From Ardenticatenaceae bacterium (GTDB taxonomy: Bacteria; Chloroflexota; Anaerolineae; Promineifilales; Promineifilaceae), in contig JACKBV010000001.1 in NCBI GenBank assembly GCA_020634315.1, positions 186,001 to 250,000 on the forward strand: a DNA stretch of 64,000 nucleotides, given 5' to 3'. Positions 55,076-63,598 of the stretch are shown here, piece by piece. Each line of letters opens with the position of its first letter. Position 1 is the stretch's first letter. The notes under the pieces were generated by a model that had not been told where the DNA came from, ran no database searches, and saw nothing but the letters and a program-made list of their open reading frames with translations. Made by a program: the position numbers and the translations under genes.

Positions 55076-55210
55076 TCACGGTTGCATTTCATACTGCACT
55101 TCTTCTCGTCTGCTGATTTGTGCAGAACGCATGGAGGCAATGATGACAAAGATAGCAGCAATGGCATTCCAAATCAGAAAAAACGGCAGTAATATCTTCA
55201 ATTTTCCCAT
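55076..55210 (-). CDS. 44-residue single-pass membrane peptide
   Basis: A short frame starting MGKLKILLPFFLIWNAIAAI with one membrane helix (about 5-26) and a charged tail (SRREEVQYEMQP). On the minus strand ATGACA-18-TATACT (TATACT near 55257-55262) gives it its own promoter, and GAGGAG lies directly before ATG, closer than usual. No family is recognised. It could be a small regulatory membrane protein; the coding call rests on the helix, the promoter and the ribosome site. Confidence 0.5.
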   Translation of the reverse strand: MGKLKILLPFFLIWNAIAAIFVIIASMRSAQISRREEVQYEMQP

Positions 55211-55292
55211 ATCTCCTCGTATTGGTTGAGGCGAAAAGACCTCTTCTCTGCCGCAAGTATACTTGATTTTGTGCATTTTTGTCATTAGCGCC

Positions 55293-56300
55293 TCATGTTT
55301 GTAGGGCAATATCTACAATCAACGGTTTGTGATCAGAACCCTTGCCCAGCCCTTCTTGAATATCTAAACAAATCAATTCCGGGGAAAGCAGTGCATGATC
55401 GAGGCGCACGGGTGGCACATAGTTATAGCCATTGGGCCAGGTGACAGCCAAACCACGCCCCCGATCAAGATGCGCGTCACGTAAACGGCCGTTTGTCAAT
55501 TCCTGATACCAATAATTCTGTGGCGTCACATTAAAATCGCCAATCGCCACCACCGGCCCCGTCTCCGCAGCCAATGCCGCCGCCAACCCGCCAAGCTGTC
55601 CATTCCACGTATCGAGGGCAAACAACGGGGGCGATGGATGAACATTGTAAAGGCGGATCGCCTGCTCGTTGAACACCAACGTAGCACGAAGCATCTGCAC
55701 GCCGCCCGCTTCCCATACTTCCCCATCTTGCAAAGGTAACTTTGACCAGATGGCAGCACCAAACGGACTGGGATAAATGTTGGTAATACTGTAAGGATAG
55801 GCAGCAAACAATCCCGCATCACTTAAAGCGGCGTGCCAGACAGGCGTATACTCTTGCAGCAGCAGCACATCGGGGTCAGCCGCCTCAATTTCAGCAATCA
55901 TCGCGGCATATTGCTCATTCCTGGCAAACAAATTGGCGCTAAACAAACGCAGCGACGGAGCCGTCGCCGCAGTTGGTGCCAGCGCTTCTGCCTGCGCCAG
56001 GTTGGGCGCAAGCCACACCAAATGCGCCGCGACAATCAAGCCAGACACGCCAGCCAATCCCCAACGCCGCCGCACTACGGCCAGCAGCAAAATCGCGTAG
56101 GCAGGCAAATAGAGGTAAGGCGTCATGACATTTGCCCAAATGAAAATTTCGGTGCGGTCATAGAAAAAGAGACGGCACAAGGCCAATTCCGCTAACAAAA
56201 CAACGATGAGCCAAAGTGCCCCCCACAAGAGTGCGGTGAAACGCAACGGCCGTTTCCCGACCCCCATCATCACTCCTGTTCTCTGCTGTACTCGATTCAT
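55293..56300 (-). CDS. Membrane-anchored endonuclease/exonuclease/phosphatase family protein
   Basis: A 335-residue protein. Three membrane helices fill residues 15-95. The EEP domain follows: RLFSANLFARNEQYAAMIAEI, DPDVLLLQEYTP (metal Glu), AIGDFNVTPQNYWYQEL (Asp and Asn), RLDHALLSPEL and GSDHKPLIVDI (catalytic His). It may cleave phosphodiester bonds in lipids or nucleic acids outside the membrane; the substrate is unknown. ATG 56300 is chosen because the first helix follows it; upstream residues look random. CAGGTAAC precedes it. It diverges from the hemolysin III gene. Confidence 0.87.
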   Translation of the reverse strand: MNRVQQRTGVMMGVGKRPLRFTALLWGALWLIVVLLAELALCRLFFYDRTEIFIWANVMTPYLYLPAYAILLLAVVRRRWGLAGVSGLIVAAHLVWLAPNLAQAEALAPTAATAPSLRLFSANLFARNEQYAAMIAEIEAADPDVLLLQEYTPVWHAALSDAGLFAAYPYSITNIYPSPFGAAIWSKLPLQDGEVWEAGGVQMLRATLVFNEQAIRLYNVHPSPPLFALDTWNGQLGGLAAALAAETGPVVAIGDFNVTPQNYWYQELTNGRLRDAHLDRGRGLAVTWPNGYNYVPPVRLDHALLSPELICLDIQEGLGKGSDHKPLIVDIALQT

Positions 56301-56376
56301 ATTAGTTACCTGTTTCCTGTGTTTTACCTTAATAAACACCATGCCAGGGTCGAACTGTGACAAAATGATTGGCCGT

Positions 56377-57039
56377 ATGGCAAAATTAGAACAGCACTTT
56401 CTCGAACCGATGAGCATGCTCACGCATCTGGTGGGCGCATTAGCCTCGCTCATCGGCATGGCAATCCTGGCCTGGTTGACCTGGCACAATTGGCCCAAAC
56501 TCATCACCATGCTCATCTATGGCGGCAGCATGACCGCCCTCTACACCGCCAGCACCCTCTTTCACGGCATCAAAATCCCGGAAGCAGAGCGTATGTGGCT
56601 CAATCGACTAGACCACATGGCGATCTTCTTGCTCATCGCCGGAACCTACACCCCCATCGTCTACGCCCTCTTCCCCGATCCGTGGCGCTGGCTGTCGTTG
56701 TCGCTCGTCTGGAGCGTCGCCTTGCTCGGCATGGCCTACAAGCTGTTCAGCCCCAAAATTCACGGCTTTTTCAACTCATCCATCTACGTATTTCTTAGTT
56801 GGGGTGGCGCCGTCCCCCTCTTTTTTGCCGCCAACACATTAACGCGCCTCCCCTGGCGCGGCTTTACGCTGCTCCTGCTGGGCGGCCTCGTTTATTCCAT
56901 CGGATTTATCGTCTACTACTGGCAACGGCCGAATCCCTGGCCCGGTGTTTTTGGACATCACGAACTATGGCACTTATTCGTCATGGGGGGCAGTCTATGT
57001 CACTATCTGTTCATCTTGTTTTACGTCGTTCCTGTGTAG
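56377..57039 (+). CDS. Hemolysin III family membrane protein (YqfA/PAQR-like)
   Basis: A 220-residue protein with seven membrane helices. The family metal-site motifs are present: PMSMLTHLVGALASLIG, STLFHGI with NRLDHMAIFLLIAGTYTPI, and GHHELWHLFVMGGSLCHY near the end. PAQR-type proteins are thought to be zinc-dependent hydrolases or stress sensors; the haemolysin name is historical. ATG 56377 starts right where homology begins; ATG 56365 is a possible longer start. No ribosome site is seen. Confidence 0.9.
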   Translation: MAKLEQHFLEPMSMLTHLVGALASLIGMAILAWLTWHNWPKLITMLIYGGSMTALYTASTLFHGIKIPEAERMWLNRLDHMAIFLLIAGTYTPIVYALFPDPWRWLSLSLVWSVALLGMAYKLFSPKIHGFFNSSIYVFLSWGGAVPLFFAANTLTRLPWRGFTLLLLGGLVYSIGFIVYYWQRPNPWPGVFGHHELWHLFVMGGSLCHYLFILFYVVPV

Positions 57040-57104
57040 GGAACGGCGAAATAGTACGTTAGTATGATAGCGTCGCCAACGCCTGAAAGCAGCCGCATAC
57101 TAAC

Positions 57105-57132
57105 TTGACATAGTACCCAGCCATGCTACACT
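57105..57132 (+). promoter_or_regulatory. Promoter of the TolB-like gene, leaderless
   Basis: TTGACA at 57105-57110, 16 bases, TACACT at 57127-57132, then eight bases and ATG 57141. This makes the upstream ATG at 57123 unlikely, since it is inside the promoter. Confidence 0.75.
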
Positions 57133-57140
57133 GGCAACAA

Positions 57141-59435
57141 ATGGGCAGACGATTACGCGCTGTACCGCGAACGATTTGGCAGTTTTTTGGCCGTGTTGGA
57201 TTAGCAATCCGCCGACTTTTGTTCTTACTCATCTGGCGGCCGTTCCTCTTCCTCACCGCTCCATTCCGCTTTGTGGGCCGACATAGTTGGCGTTTACTGG
57301 GGCGTATGGGTGCTGCGCTGCGCGTCGTGCTCACCTACACAATTTGGTGGCCGCTGCTCCTGCTTCTTTACCCCGTTAGCCTGATTTATGAAAAACTCTT
57401 AATGCGCCTGCTTGACTGGCTGGGCATCTTGTTGTACCGGCTGGTCGCATGGTTTAGCGGCCTCGTCTGGCCGCCGCTGCACGCATTTATCCAGGCACGC
57501 TGGCAGGCATCTGCCCCGCAGCGGCAGTTGTGGCGGCGACATTGGGGATCGCGTTGGTTGGTGCAGCGTGCGCGGCTGCGCTTGCTGTGGCGACGACACA
57601 AACCGCCACAAACGGCCGTTTTCGCGCCACACATCCCAACCCCACCCAACGTGCGCCGCTGGCGGCTGGTAACGGCCGTTATCACCGCTACCGCCATCTT
57701 CCTCGTTGGCTTCTTCACCTTCCAAGAACGGGGGCAGCCGGTCAGCGCCGAATTCATCCCGCAAATCGTCGTCCTCACGCCCACGCCAGAGCCGACCCTG
57801 CGCGTCACCCCCACACAAACGCCCACGCCACGCCCGACACCCTGGCCGACACCCGATCCCCTCACCGAAGGGGGCAGTCTGGCTTTCACCCTGCACGCCA
57901 ATGGCAACAGCGACATTTACCTGCTGCCGGTCGGCAAAGCAGAACCCTTGCGCCTGACCAGTCATCCGGCAGAAGATCGTGAACCGGCATGGAGTCCTGA
58001 TGGCCGCGAAATCGCCTTTAGTTCGCGGCGCAGCGGTGACTGGGAGATTTATGTCTACAATTTACCCTATGGCGAGCTGCGCCAGATTACAAACAGCGCC
58101 GGATTCGATGGCAACCCGGCCTGGTCGCCGGATGGGCAATGGCTCGTGTACGAGTCGTATCGCAACCAAAACATGGACATTTACATCATGCGTGCCAACG
58201 GCAGCGATGGCCCTTATCGCCTCACCGAAAATCCGGCCCTCGATTATGATCCCAGCTGGGCACCGGATGGACGACATATCGCCTTTATCAGTTGGCGCGG
58301 CGGTAATCCTGACATTTTTATGCTGTCACTGGATCAGGTGTCGGACACAACGGCCGTTAACATCACCAACGCTCCCGATGCACAAGAGGCAAACCCGGCA
58401 TTCTCCCCAAACGGCCGTTTCCTGGCCTATTACGACGACAGCTCTGGCTTCCCGCTGCTCTCGGCGCTGCCGCTCGATGACAACGCCAATGTCACCGGCT
58501 CGCCGCAAACATTGGGACAACAAGGCTTTCAACCGGCCTGGTCGCCCAACAGCGAATCGCTGGTTTACGTGTATGACAAAGGGGAGCGCAGTTTCTTGAT
58601 GGCCGGCAGCCCCAATGCCTGGGGCGTGGCTCCGCAAACCTTTGCCACCGAGGGCAAACTGGGCAGCCCATCCTGGTCAGCTGTGACCATCCCCCTGGAT
58701 GTCATCGACAACTGGCAAAGTATTGACACCGGTTTTGACAACAATGTGCTGTATGTAGAAGCGCTGGCGGCAGCGGAAACGGCCGTTGGCGCGGGCACAC
58801 CAACGCCCACACCTGGCCCAGCAGTGCAGTTGTGGCAGGTTCCGGTAAATGCGCCATCTCCGTACCTCAGCGACAAGGTGGATCAATCCTTCCTGGCGCT
58901 GCGCGACCGCGTCGTTGAACTGGCCGGATGGGATTATTTGAGCCAGTTTGACAACATGTTTGTGCGCCTGGACAGTCAGCCACTGCCCGGTGAAGCAGCC
59001 GAAAATTGGAACAAAGCAGGGCGTGCGTTTGACCTGCCATACCGTGATGCCACAACCTTTGATCCCCAAGTAGAAGTAGTGCGCGAGGACATTGGCACAG
59101 AGACGTATTGGCGCATTTACATTCGCGCCGCCGCACAGGATGGCAGCATGGGCGAGCCGCTGCGTGACATCCCCTGGGATTTTCGCGCTCGTTTTGGCGA
59201 CGAACCCCGTTATTACAATGAAGGCGGCAAGCTGAAAGATGCCATTCCGGCGGGATATTATCTCGACTTCACGGCGCTCGCTGCCGATTATGGCTGGCAG
59301 CGCGTGCCCGCCAGCGATAACTGGCGCACATTCTTCCCCGGCATTCGGTTCTGGCATTATGAGAATCGCGGCAGCCTGACTTGGGCCGAAGCGATGCGCG
59401 AAATCTATCGGCCAAATGAGTTGGGCGAGGAATAA
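57141..59435 (+). CDS. Membrane-anchored TolB-like beta-propeller protein
   Basis: About 764 residues. The basic N-terminal 190 residues carry several hydrophobic stretches (FLLIWRPFLFLTAPF; LVTAVITATAIFLVGFF near 185) and end in a membrane anchor. A Thr/Pro linker (TPTPEPTLRVTPTQTPTPRP) follows. A propeller of PD40/TolB repeats covers about 240-530: EPAWSPDGREIAFSSRRSGD, NPAWSPDGQWLVYESYRNQN, DPSWAPDGRHIAFISWRGGN, NPAFSPNGRFLAYY, QPAWSPNSESLVYV. The C-terminal 200 residues (DNMFVRLDSQPLPGEAAENW and following) have no named domain. It is probably a surface binding or scaffold protein next to the wall-hydrolase lipoprotein downstream. Confidence 0.82.
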   Translation: MGRRLRAVPRTIWQFFGRVGLAIRRLLFLLIWRPFLFLTAPFRFVGRHSWRLLGRMGAALRVVLTYTIWWPLLLLLYPVSLIYEKLLMRLLDWLGILLYRLVAWFSGLVWPPLHAFIQARWQASAPQRQLWRRHWGSRWLVQRARLRLLWRRHKPPQTAVFAPHIPTPPNVRRWRLVTAVITATAIFLVGFFTFQERGQPVSAEFIPQIVVLTPTPEPTLRVTPTQTPTPRPTPWPTPDPLTEGGSLAFTLHANGNSDIYLLPVGKAEPLRLTSHPAEDREPAWSPDGREIAFSSRRSGDWEIYVYNLPYGELRQITNSAGFDGNPAWSPDGQWLVYESYRNQNMDIYIMRANGSDGPYRLTENPALDYDPSWAPDGRHIAFISWRGGNPDIFMLSLDQVSDTTAVNITNAPDAQEANPAFSPNGRFLAYYDDSSGFPLLSALPLDDNANVTGSPQTLGQQGFQPAWSPNSESLVYVYDKGERSFLMAGSPNAWGVAPQTFATEGKLGSPSWSAVTIPLDVIDNWQSIDTGFDNNVLYVEALAAAETAVGAGTPTPTPGPAVQLWQVPVNAPSPYLSDKVDQSFLALRDRVVELAGWDYLSQFDNMFVRLDSQPLPGEAAENWNKAGRAFDLPYRDATTFDPQVEVVREDIGTETYWRIYIRAAAQDGSMGEPLRDIPWDFRARFGDEPRYYNEGGKLKDAIPAGYYLDFTALAADYGWQRVPASDNWRTFFPGIRFWHYENRGSLTWAEAMREIYRPNELGEE

Positions 59436-59447
59436 GCAAATAGCGTC

Positions 59448-60638
59448 ATGAGGTTCACCCTACGTGCTCTCTGCGTCTCGCTGTGTTTGCTCTGTGTTGT
59501 TTTGTGCCCAGCCTGCACCAGCACCGAAACGGCCGTTCCGCTTCCCACCCCCATTCCCGTTGCCGAAATCCCCACGTTTATTCCCGCTGTGGCCCAAGGG
59601 GGAACGGCCGTTCCCCTGGCAACCGCCGAGTTGACGGCCACACCAACGGAAACGGCCGTTGTCGTGCCGACGCCAGTTGGCACGGGCATTGCCCCCGATG
59701 ACACGCTCCTCTTTTTTGTCCCGGATGCTGGCCCGGAAACGGCCGTTGACTGGCGTCCTCCGCCCATGGAAGCGCCGCTGTCCATTCACCCAGACGAGCA
59801 TTACTGGCTGCTGCGCCCCATCCCCTCCGGCAGCCGCAACTACGACCTGGAATGGTACCCCTTTGGCAACGACGTGATGCTGCCAGAGTTTTTCCCGTAT
59901 CGCATTCATCATGGCTCAGATTTCCCCAACGATCCAGGGACGCCCGTGTTGGCAGCGGGCAGCGGCACCGTGATTCATGCCGGGCCATTACCCAGCCCAC
60001 TCAACGGCGTCAACTACTACGGCAACACCGTCATCATCAAGCATGATTGGCAGTGGCAAGGCCGCGATGTTTACACGTTGTATGCGCACACGCTAGAGCT
60101 ATTTGTGCAGCCCGGCGATTACGTGCAGGCCGGACAATTATTGGCGGGCGTAGGCAGCAGCGGCGCTGTCAGCGGGCCGCATTTACACCTGGAAGTGCGG
60201 ATTGGCGACAATAATTATGCCAGCGCGACCAATCCCAGTTTGTGGCTTGTGCCTTTTGAAGGCTGGGGAACCTTGGCCGGCCGCCTGGTAGACAAAAATG
60301 GGCAAATGATCTCCGATGCGACCATCACCGTGACGCCCATTAATGTCGAGGCGGCACGCCGCGTGCAGCGCACCTATCACCCGTCTATTTTGTCTGACCC
60401 GATATGGCGCGAAAACTTTGTCGTCGGGGATTTACCGGCAGGCAATTACACATTACGCCTGAACATCAATGACCGCGCTTACCAACGTGAAGTGACCATT
60501 TATCCAGGTCGCACCACTTTTGAAGTTATCTCCACCGAATTTGAGTTCATCCCGACACCGACGCCCCTGCCCACGCCTGTTTTAACAACTACCGTGGGGA
60601 TCACGACGACAGAACCCAATTCCACCACGTCTCCCTAA
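59448..60638 (+). CDS. M23-family metallopeptidase lipoprotein
   Basis: A 396-residue exported lipoprotein; the lipobox LCPAC places the modified Cys at residue 23. A Thr/Pro linker (24-105) contains four palindrome copies. The LytM/M23 domain (about 145-265) has the zinc ligands in HHGSDFPNDPGTPVLAAGSG and VSGPHLHLEVRI, with YAHTLELFVQPGDYVQAGQ between. It should cut peptidoglycan cross-bridges or act as an amidase activator. A carboxypeptidase-regulatory-like beta domain follows (GRLVDKNGQMISDATITVT). It starts 12 bases after the TolB-like gene, in the same operon. Confidence 0.9.
   Translation: MRFTLRALCVSLCLLCVVLCPACTSTETAVPLPTPIPVAEIPTFIPAVAQGGTAVPLATAELTATPTETAVVVPTPVGTGIAPDDTLLFFVPDAGPETAVDWRPPPMEAPLSIHPDEHYWLLRPIPSGSRNYDLEWYPFGNDVMLPEFFPYRIHHGSDFPNDPGTPVLAAGSGTVIHAGPLPSPLNGVNYYGNTVIIKHDWQWQGRDVYTLYAHTLELFVQPGDYVQAGQLLAGVGSSGAVSGPHLHLEVRIGDNNYASATNPSLWLVPFEGWGTLAGRLVDKNGQMISDATITVTPINVEAARRVQRTYHPSILSDPIWRENFVVGDLPAGNYTLRLNINDRAYQREVTIYPGRTTFEVISTEFEFIPTPTPLPTPVLTTTVGITTTEPNSTTSP
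59529..59746. repeat. Cluster of four ACGGCCGT palindromes
   Basis: Copies at 59529-59536, 59604-59611, 59652-59659 and 59739-59746, all in the same frame and read as TAV in TETAVPLP, GGTAVPLA, ETAVVV and ETAVDW, inside the disordered linker of the M23 lipoprotein. This is the densest group in the window. Confidence 0.95.
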
Positions 60639-60649
60639 GAGTTTGTCCC

Positions 60650-60684
60650 AATCCTCCCGGAGGTTTTGAACCTCCGGGAGGATT
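60650..60684 (+). terminator. Strong hairpin after the M23 gene
   Basis: A perfect 16-base stem, arms 60650-60665 and 60669-60684 (AATCCTCCCGGAGGTT and complement), with loop TTG. It lies 12 bases after the stop. No T-run follows, so it may act as a 3' stabiliser. Confidence 0.7.
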
Positions 60685-60813
60685 ATGCTGTTCACGCACA
60701 AACCACTGCTGAATATGACGCAGGTTGTCATATTTACGCGGTATGCTAACAGCATCATCTAAATTTGTGATGCGCCTGGACATCACGTTACGTTCTCAAG
60801 GAGATGTGTAAAG

Positions 60814-61272
60814 ATGGAACCGAAAATTGTGACGAAACCAGCCTTTGCCATTGTCGGCATGAAGTATCACGGTGAAAACAAAGGGAATGAGATTCCCCAA
60901 TTGTGGAATGAGTTTATGCAGCACACGACCGCTATTGAGCATGTCGTTAACCCAGAAATGTGTTATGGCGCATGCGCCAACCTGGATGAGGCGACTGGCG
61001 AGTTTGATTACCTGGCCGCGTTTGAAGTGAGTGCGAATACGGCCGTTCCCGCAGGCATGGCGCGTTGGGATGTCCCGGCTAACACATATGCCGTCTTCTC
61101 TTGCACCCTGCCCACCATTCAAGCTGCCTTCGCCAACATCTACAACACCTGGCTGCCCAACTCCGCCTATGAACGCGCTCCTGGCCCAGAGTTTGAACTC
61201 TACGACGAGACCTTCGACTCCCAAGACCCCAACTCGACCTTTTATATCTACATCCCCGTACAAAAGGCTTGA
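60814..61272 (+). CDS. GyrI-like effector-binding domain protein
   Basis: A 152-residue single-domain protein of the AraC effector-binding/GyrI fold. Segments such as FAIVGMKYHGENKGNEIPQL, EFDYLAAFEVSANTAVPAGM and RWDVPANTYAVFSCTLPTIQ, followed by WLPNSAYERAPGPEFELYDE, match the SOUL/GyrI-like small-molecule-binding family. It may bind hydrophobic compounds or hydrolyse xenobiotics; there is no DNA-binding domain. AAGGAG 11 bases upstream supports the start. A palindrome copy codes NTAVPAG. Confidence 0.88.
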   Translation: MEPKIVTKPAFAIVGMKYHGENKGNEIPQLWNEFMQHTTAIEHVVNPEMCYGACANLDEATGEFDYLAAFEVSANTAVPAGMARWDVPANTYAVFSCTLPTIQAAFANIYNTWLPNSAYERAPGPEFELYDETFDSQDPNSTFYIYIPVQKA

Positions 61273-61312
61273 TACAAGCCAGAAGCCAGGCTTGCATGCA
61301 GGCCTGGCTTCT
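61266..61312 (+). terminator. Two hairpins at the end of the GyrI-like gene
   Basis: GGCTTG/CAAGCC (61266-61280) overlaps the stop. It is followed by an 11-pair stem AGAAGCCAGGC (61281-61291) with GCCTGGCTTCT (61302-61312). Confidence 0.6.
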
Positions 61313-61334
61313 CTCGAAAACCGGATAACGAGCG

Positions 61335-61377
61335 AAAAGGGTTGGTTCAATCTTTGCGGTTGAACCAACCCTTTTTT
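61335..61377. terminator. Bidirectional terminator between GyrI-like and nitroreductase genes
   Basis: A 16-pair stem, 61335-61350 with 61360-61375, has AAAA on one side and TTTTTT on the other, and a nine-base loop. It serves both convergent genes. The nitroreductase stop codon overlaps its right edge. Confidence 0.9.
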
Positions 61378-62143
61378 ATTTCAGCGCAAATCCCTGCTTC
61401 TCCAACACTTCGCGCAAATCAGGGCGATGAACCTGCGAAACACGGCGTGCCGAATGTTCAGTCCAGCCATACGCCTCCATCTCATCACGCTGACCGGGCG
61501 CGGCTACCTGCCGTCCCCGGTAAATGCCGGTGGCAATCATGGCCTCATCATATTCGCGCAACGCATCCGCTTCGCCGTCCGTTTGGTATTGCTCCCAATG
61601 CAGCACTGCACGCACCGGCAGTTTGGGGCGTGGCTGATGCGGCCGTGCCGGCCATCCTAATGTCATCCCGGCGATGGGAAACACAAGGCGTGGCAAGCCC
61701 AGCAAATCAATGACAGCCTGTGAATTGTTGCGAATGGCGCCAATGTAACACATGCCCAGCCCTAACGATTCAGCGGCAAGGGTGGCTGTTTGCATGAGGA
61801 TGGCTGTGTCAACGGCCGCTAACAAAAAGTTCTCGACATAATCCGCCACCTGCTCATGACCGCGCCAATTGCTGATGCGTTCCAGGCGGCTGAGGTCAGC
61901 ACACCAGGCAAGAAAGACCGGTGCTTGCCGAATGTGGTTTTGCTGCCCGCACAACTCAGCCAGTTGTTCGCGCCTGGCGGCATCGGTAACGGCAACGACG
62001 CTAAACATGTGCAAATTGGAGGAAGTGGAACTACGCAGCCCGGCAGCCACAATGCTCTCGATCATTTGCGGCGGCACAGGGTCTGGGGTGTAGCTGCGCA
62101 CAGAAGCGTGCTGATAAATTTGGGTAATGGTTGCTGTTGTCAT
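61376..62143 (-). CDS. NfsA-like FMN nitroreductase
   Basis: A 255-residue flavoprotein of the oxygen-insensitive NAD(P)H nitroreductase group. HASVRSYTPDPVPPQMIESI near the start, GLRSSTSSNLHMFSVVAVTD (FMN contacts), DTAILMQTATLAAESLGLGM, then CYIGAIRNN, and MTLGWPARPHQPRPKLP, the NfsA/FRP mark, are all present. It reduces quinones, nitro compounds or flavins. AAAGGAAATC nine bases before ATG 62143 decides the start. It stands alone between a terminator and a divergent lipoprotein gene. Confidence 0.93.
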   Translation of the reverse strand: MTTATITQIYQHASVRSYTPDPVPPQMIESIVAAGLRSSTSSNLHMFSVVAVTDAARREQLAELCGQQNHIRQAPVFLAWCADLSRLERISNWRGHEQVADYVENFLLAAVDTAILMQTATLAAESLGLGMCYIGAIRNNSQAVIDLLGLPRLVFPIAGMTLGWPARPHQPRPKLPVRAVLHWEQYQTDGEADALREYDEAMIATGIYRGRQVAAPGQRDEMEAYGWTEHSARRVSQVHRPDLREVLEKQGFALK

Positions 62144-62299
62144 GAATGATTTCCTTTCAAGTATCAAGGGGTTGCCGGATTGCGCCACACAATTGGAAGA
62201 ACAATCCGGCAAAATTTTTGTGTACCTTATTTTTGTTATCGTGTGTGGATGGTAACAAATTCGCTACACTTGATCTACCTTGATAAATGGAGGATGAGT

Positions 62300-63415
62300 A
62301 TGGCAATGCGTAATTGGGTTGTGATTGGATGCTTGTTGGTACTGCTGCTGGCGGCTTGCCAGGGTGAGTCTGTAGATGAAGTGGGGGAAACGTGCAATGA
62401 AGGAGTGGAAACGGCCGTTTCCCTCACCCTTCGCGACGAAAATGACAGCCCTATGCAGCACGTCAACGTGCGCTACCGCGTCGCGGGCGGGGCATGGCAA
62501 GACCTGCCAGAGCGCGTCAATGGCGCGGCCGTCATCTCCGGCACAGCGGGCGAATATGAGATTGTCGCCCAAAAACAAGGGTATCAGACAGTGGAAACGG
62601 CCGTTTCCGTCCCCGCCGCGCCAGATGGTTGTGGCCTTACGCCACAGCAGCTAACACTAGACTTCACACGCACGGCGTGTGCGGTCACACCACAGCCATT
62701 GGCACTCAGCCTGGCGGCACCAGCTGACCTGACTGACCTGCAAGTGTGGAGCTATTCACCAACCCAAGGGCGGCAATCATTGACCTGCACAAACGACGCA
62801 AACGGCCGCTGCGCCTACTTGCTGCCCTTGACAGAATCAGGCACGTATGAGTTAACCGTAGAAGGGCTGCCGGGAAACGGCCGTATGTCCCTGGATGACG
62901 ACATCATCACCGTCACCTATACCCCATTTGACCTGCTGCTAACCCAGGGAATGCGCGAACAGCACGTCAACGGCGAAGGGGTCGACAACGTCACAATTTC
63001 TGTGCCGGTGCGCCCCGATGAGATCAACTGCCCCCTGGCGGCGCTGAACGAGCTAACCGTCACAGCAAACGAGCGTTACGGAGACGGCATTACGGTTGGC
63101 TTACTGGGCGGGCTGACAGCGACCGATTTGGGCGCCGCCGAGTGCCAGGTTGAATCACAACTCATGCCGGTTCACTACAATGTGACCGTTCCCACAGGCA
63201 CACGCCTGACCGATATCGCCGTGTTGTATTGGCTTGGCGAAGAGTGGCAAACAGCCGACTGCCAGTTCACAGATGGGCAAATTCTCTGTACGGCCATGCT
63301 GCCCAATCCACTGCTGAAACATCCTTACGCGGTGAAAGCGGTGGTGAACGGCGTCGAACACATTGGCACACAAGTCCCCTTCGACAACATGTGTTTTCTC
63401 TTCCCATCACCCTAA
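62300..63415 (+). CDS. Lipoprotein with repeated beta-domain segments, function unknown
   Basis: A 371-residue exported lipoprotein: MAMRNWVVIGCLLVLLLAAC with the lipobox LAAC (Cys20). The mature part is beta-rich and Thr-rich, with a carboxypeptidase-regulatory-like segment (DENDSPMQHVNVRYRVAGGA) and no catalytic motif. GGAGG six bases upstream decides ATG 62300 over 62294. A TACACT box at 62265-62270 may be the -10. Two perfect 16-base palindromes lie at 62407-62422 and 62593-62608, read VETAVSL and VETAVSV. Confidence 0.8.
   Translation: MAMRNWVVIGCLLVLLLAACQGESVDEVGETCNEGVETAVSLTLRDENDSPMQHVNVRYRVAGGAWQDLPERVNGAAVISGTAGEYEIVAQKQGYQTVETAVSVPAAPDGCGLTPQQLTLDFTRTACAVTPQPLALSLAAPADLTDLQVWSYSPTQGRQSLTCTNDANGRCAYLLPLTESGTYELTVEGLPGNGRMSLDDDIITVTYTPFDLLLTQGMREQHVNGEGVDNVTISVPVRPDEINCPLAALNELTVTANERYGDGITVGLLGGLTATDLGAAECQVESQLMPVHYNVTVPTGTRLTDIAVLYWLGEEWQTADCQFTDGQILCTAMLPNPLLKHPYAVKAVVNGVEHIGTQVPFDNMCFLFPSP
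62407..62422. repeat. Perfect 16-base palindrome GGAAACGGCCGTTTCC
   Basis: A full-length copy in the lipoprotein gene. A second one at 62593-62608 lies 186 bases later in the same frame. Confidence 0.97.
62593..62608. repeat. Perfect 16-base palindrome GGAAACGGCCGTTTCC
   Basis: The second full-length copy in the lipoprotein gene, read VETAVSV. Confidence 0.97.
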
Positions 63416-63598
63416 ACACCTGGCGTGCAGCGCCCGAAACTGGCAACAAGTGCGGTTTATCACTTGTGCGCCACCCTCATTTTGGAGACAATGAAGGGGA
63501 AGCGAACAGCTTTGCTGTCATGTTTCGCCAATTTTTACCCCACTGACAAGCGCAACGGCCGTTTCCATCCCCTGTACGGCCCGCGCAAGGAGCGTATG

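Noticed and set aside
57399..57965. Overlapping long frames antisense to the TolB-like gene
   Set aside because: Low-complexity Gly/Arg-rich translations caused by repeated Thr/Pro codons on the true strand.
59529..59746. CRISPR-like array from the regularly placed palindromes
   Set aside because: The repeats are 8-16 bases, spacing is irregular, and the stretch is coding. No cas genes are present.
62180..62299. Longer N-terminus for the 62300 lipoprotein
   Set aside because: It would bury the signal peptide and lipobox 40 residues inside the protein. GGAGG fits ATG 62300.
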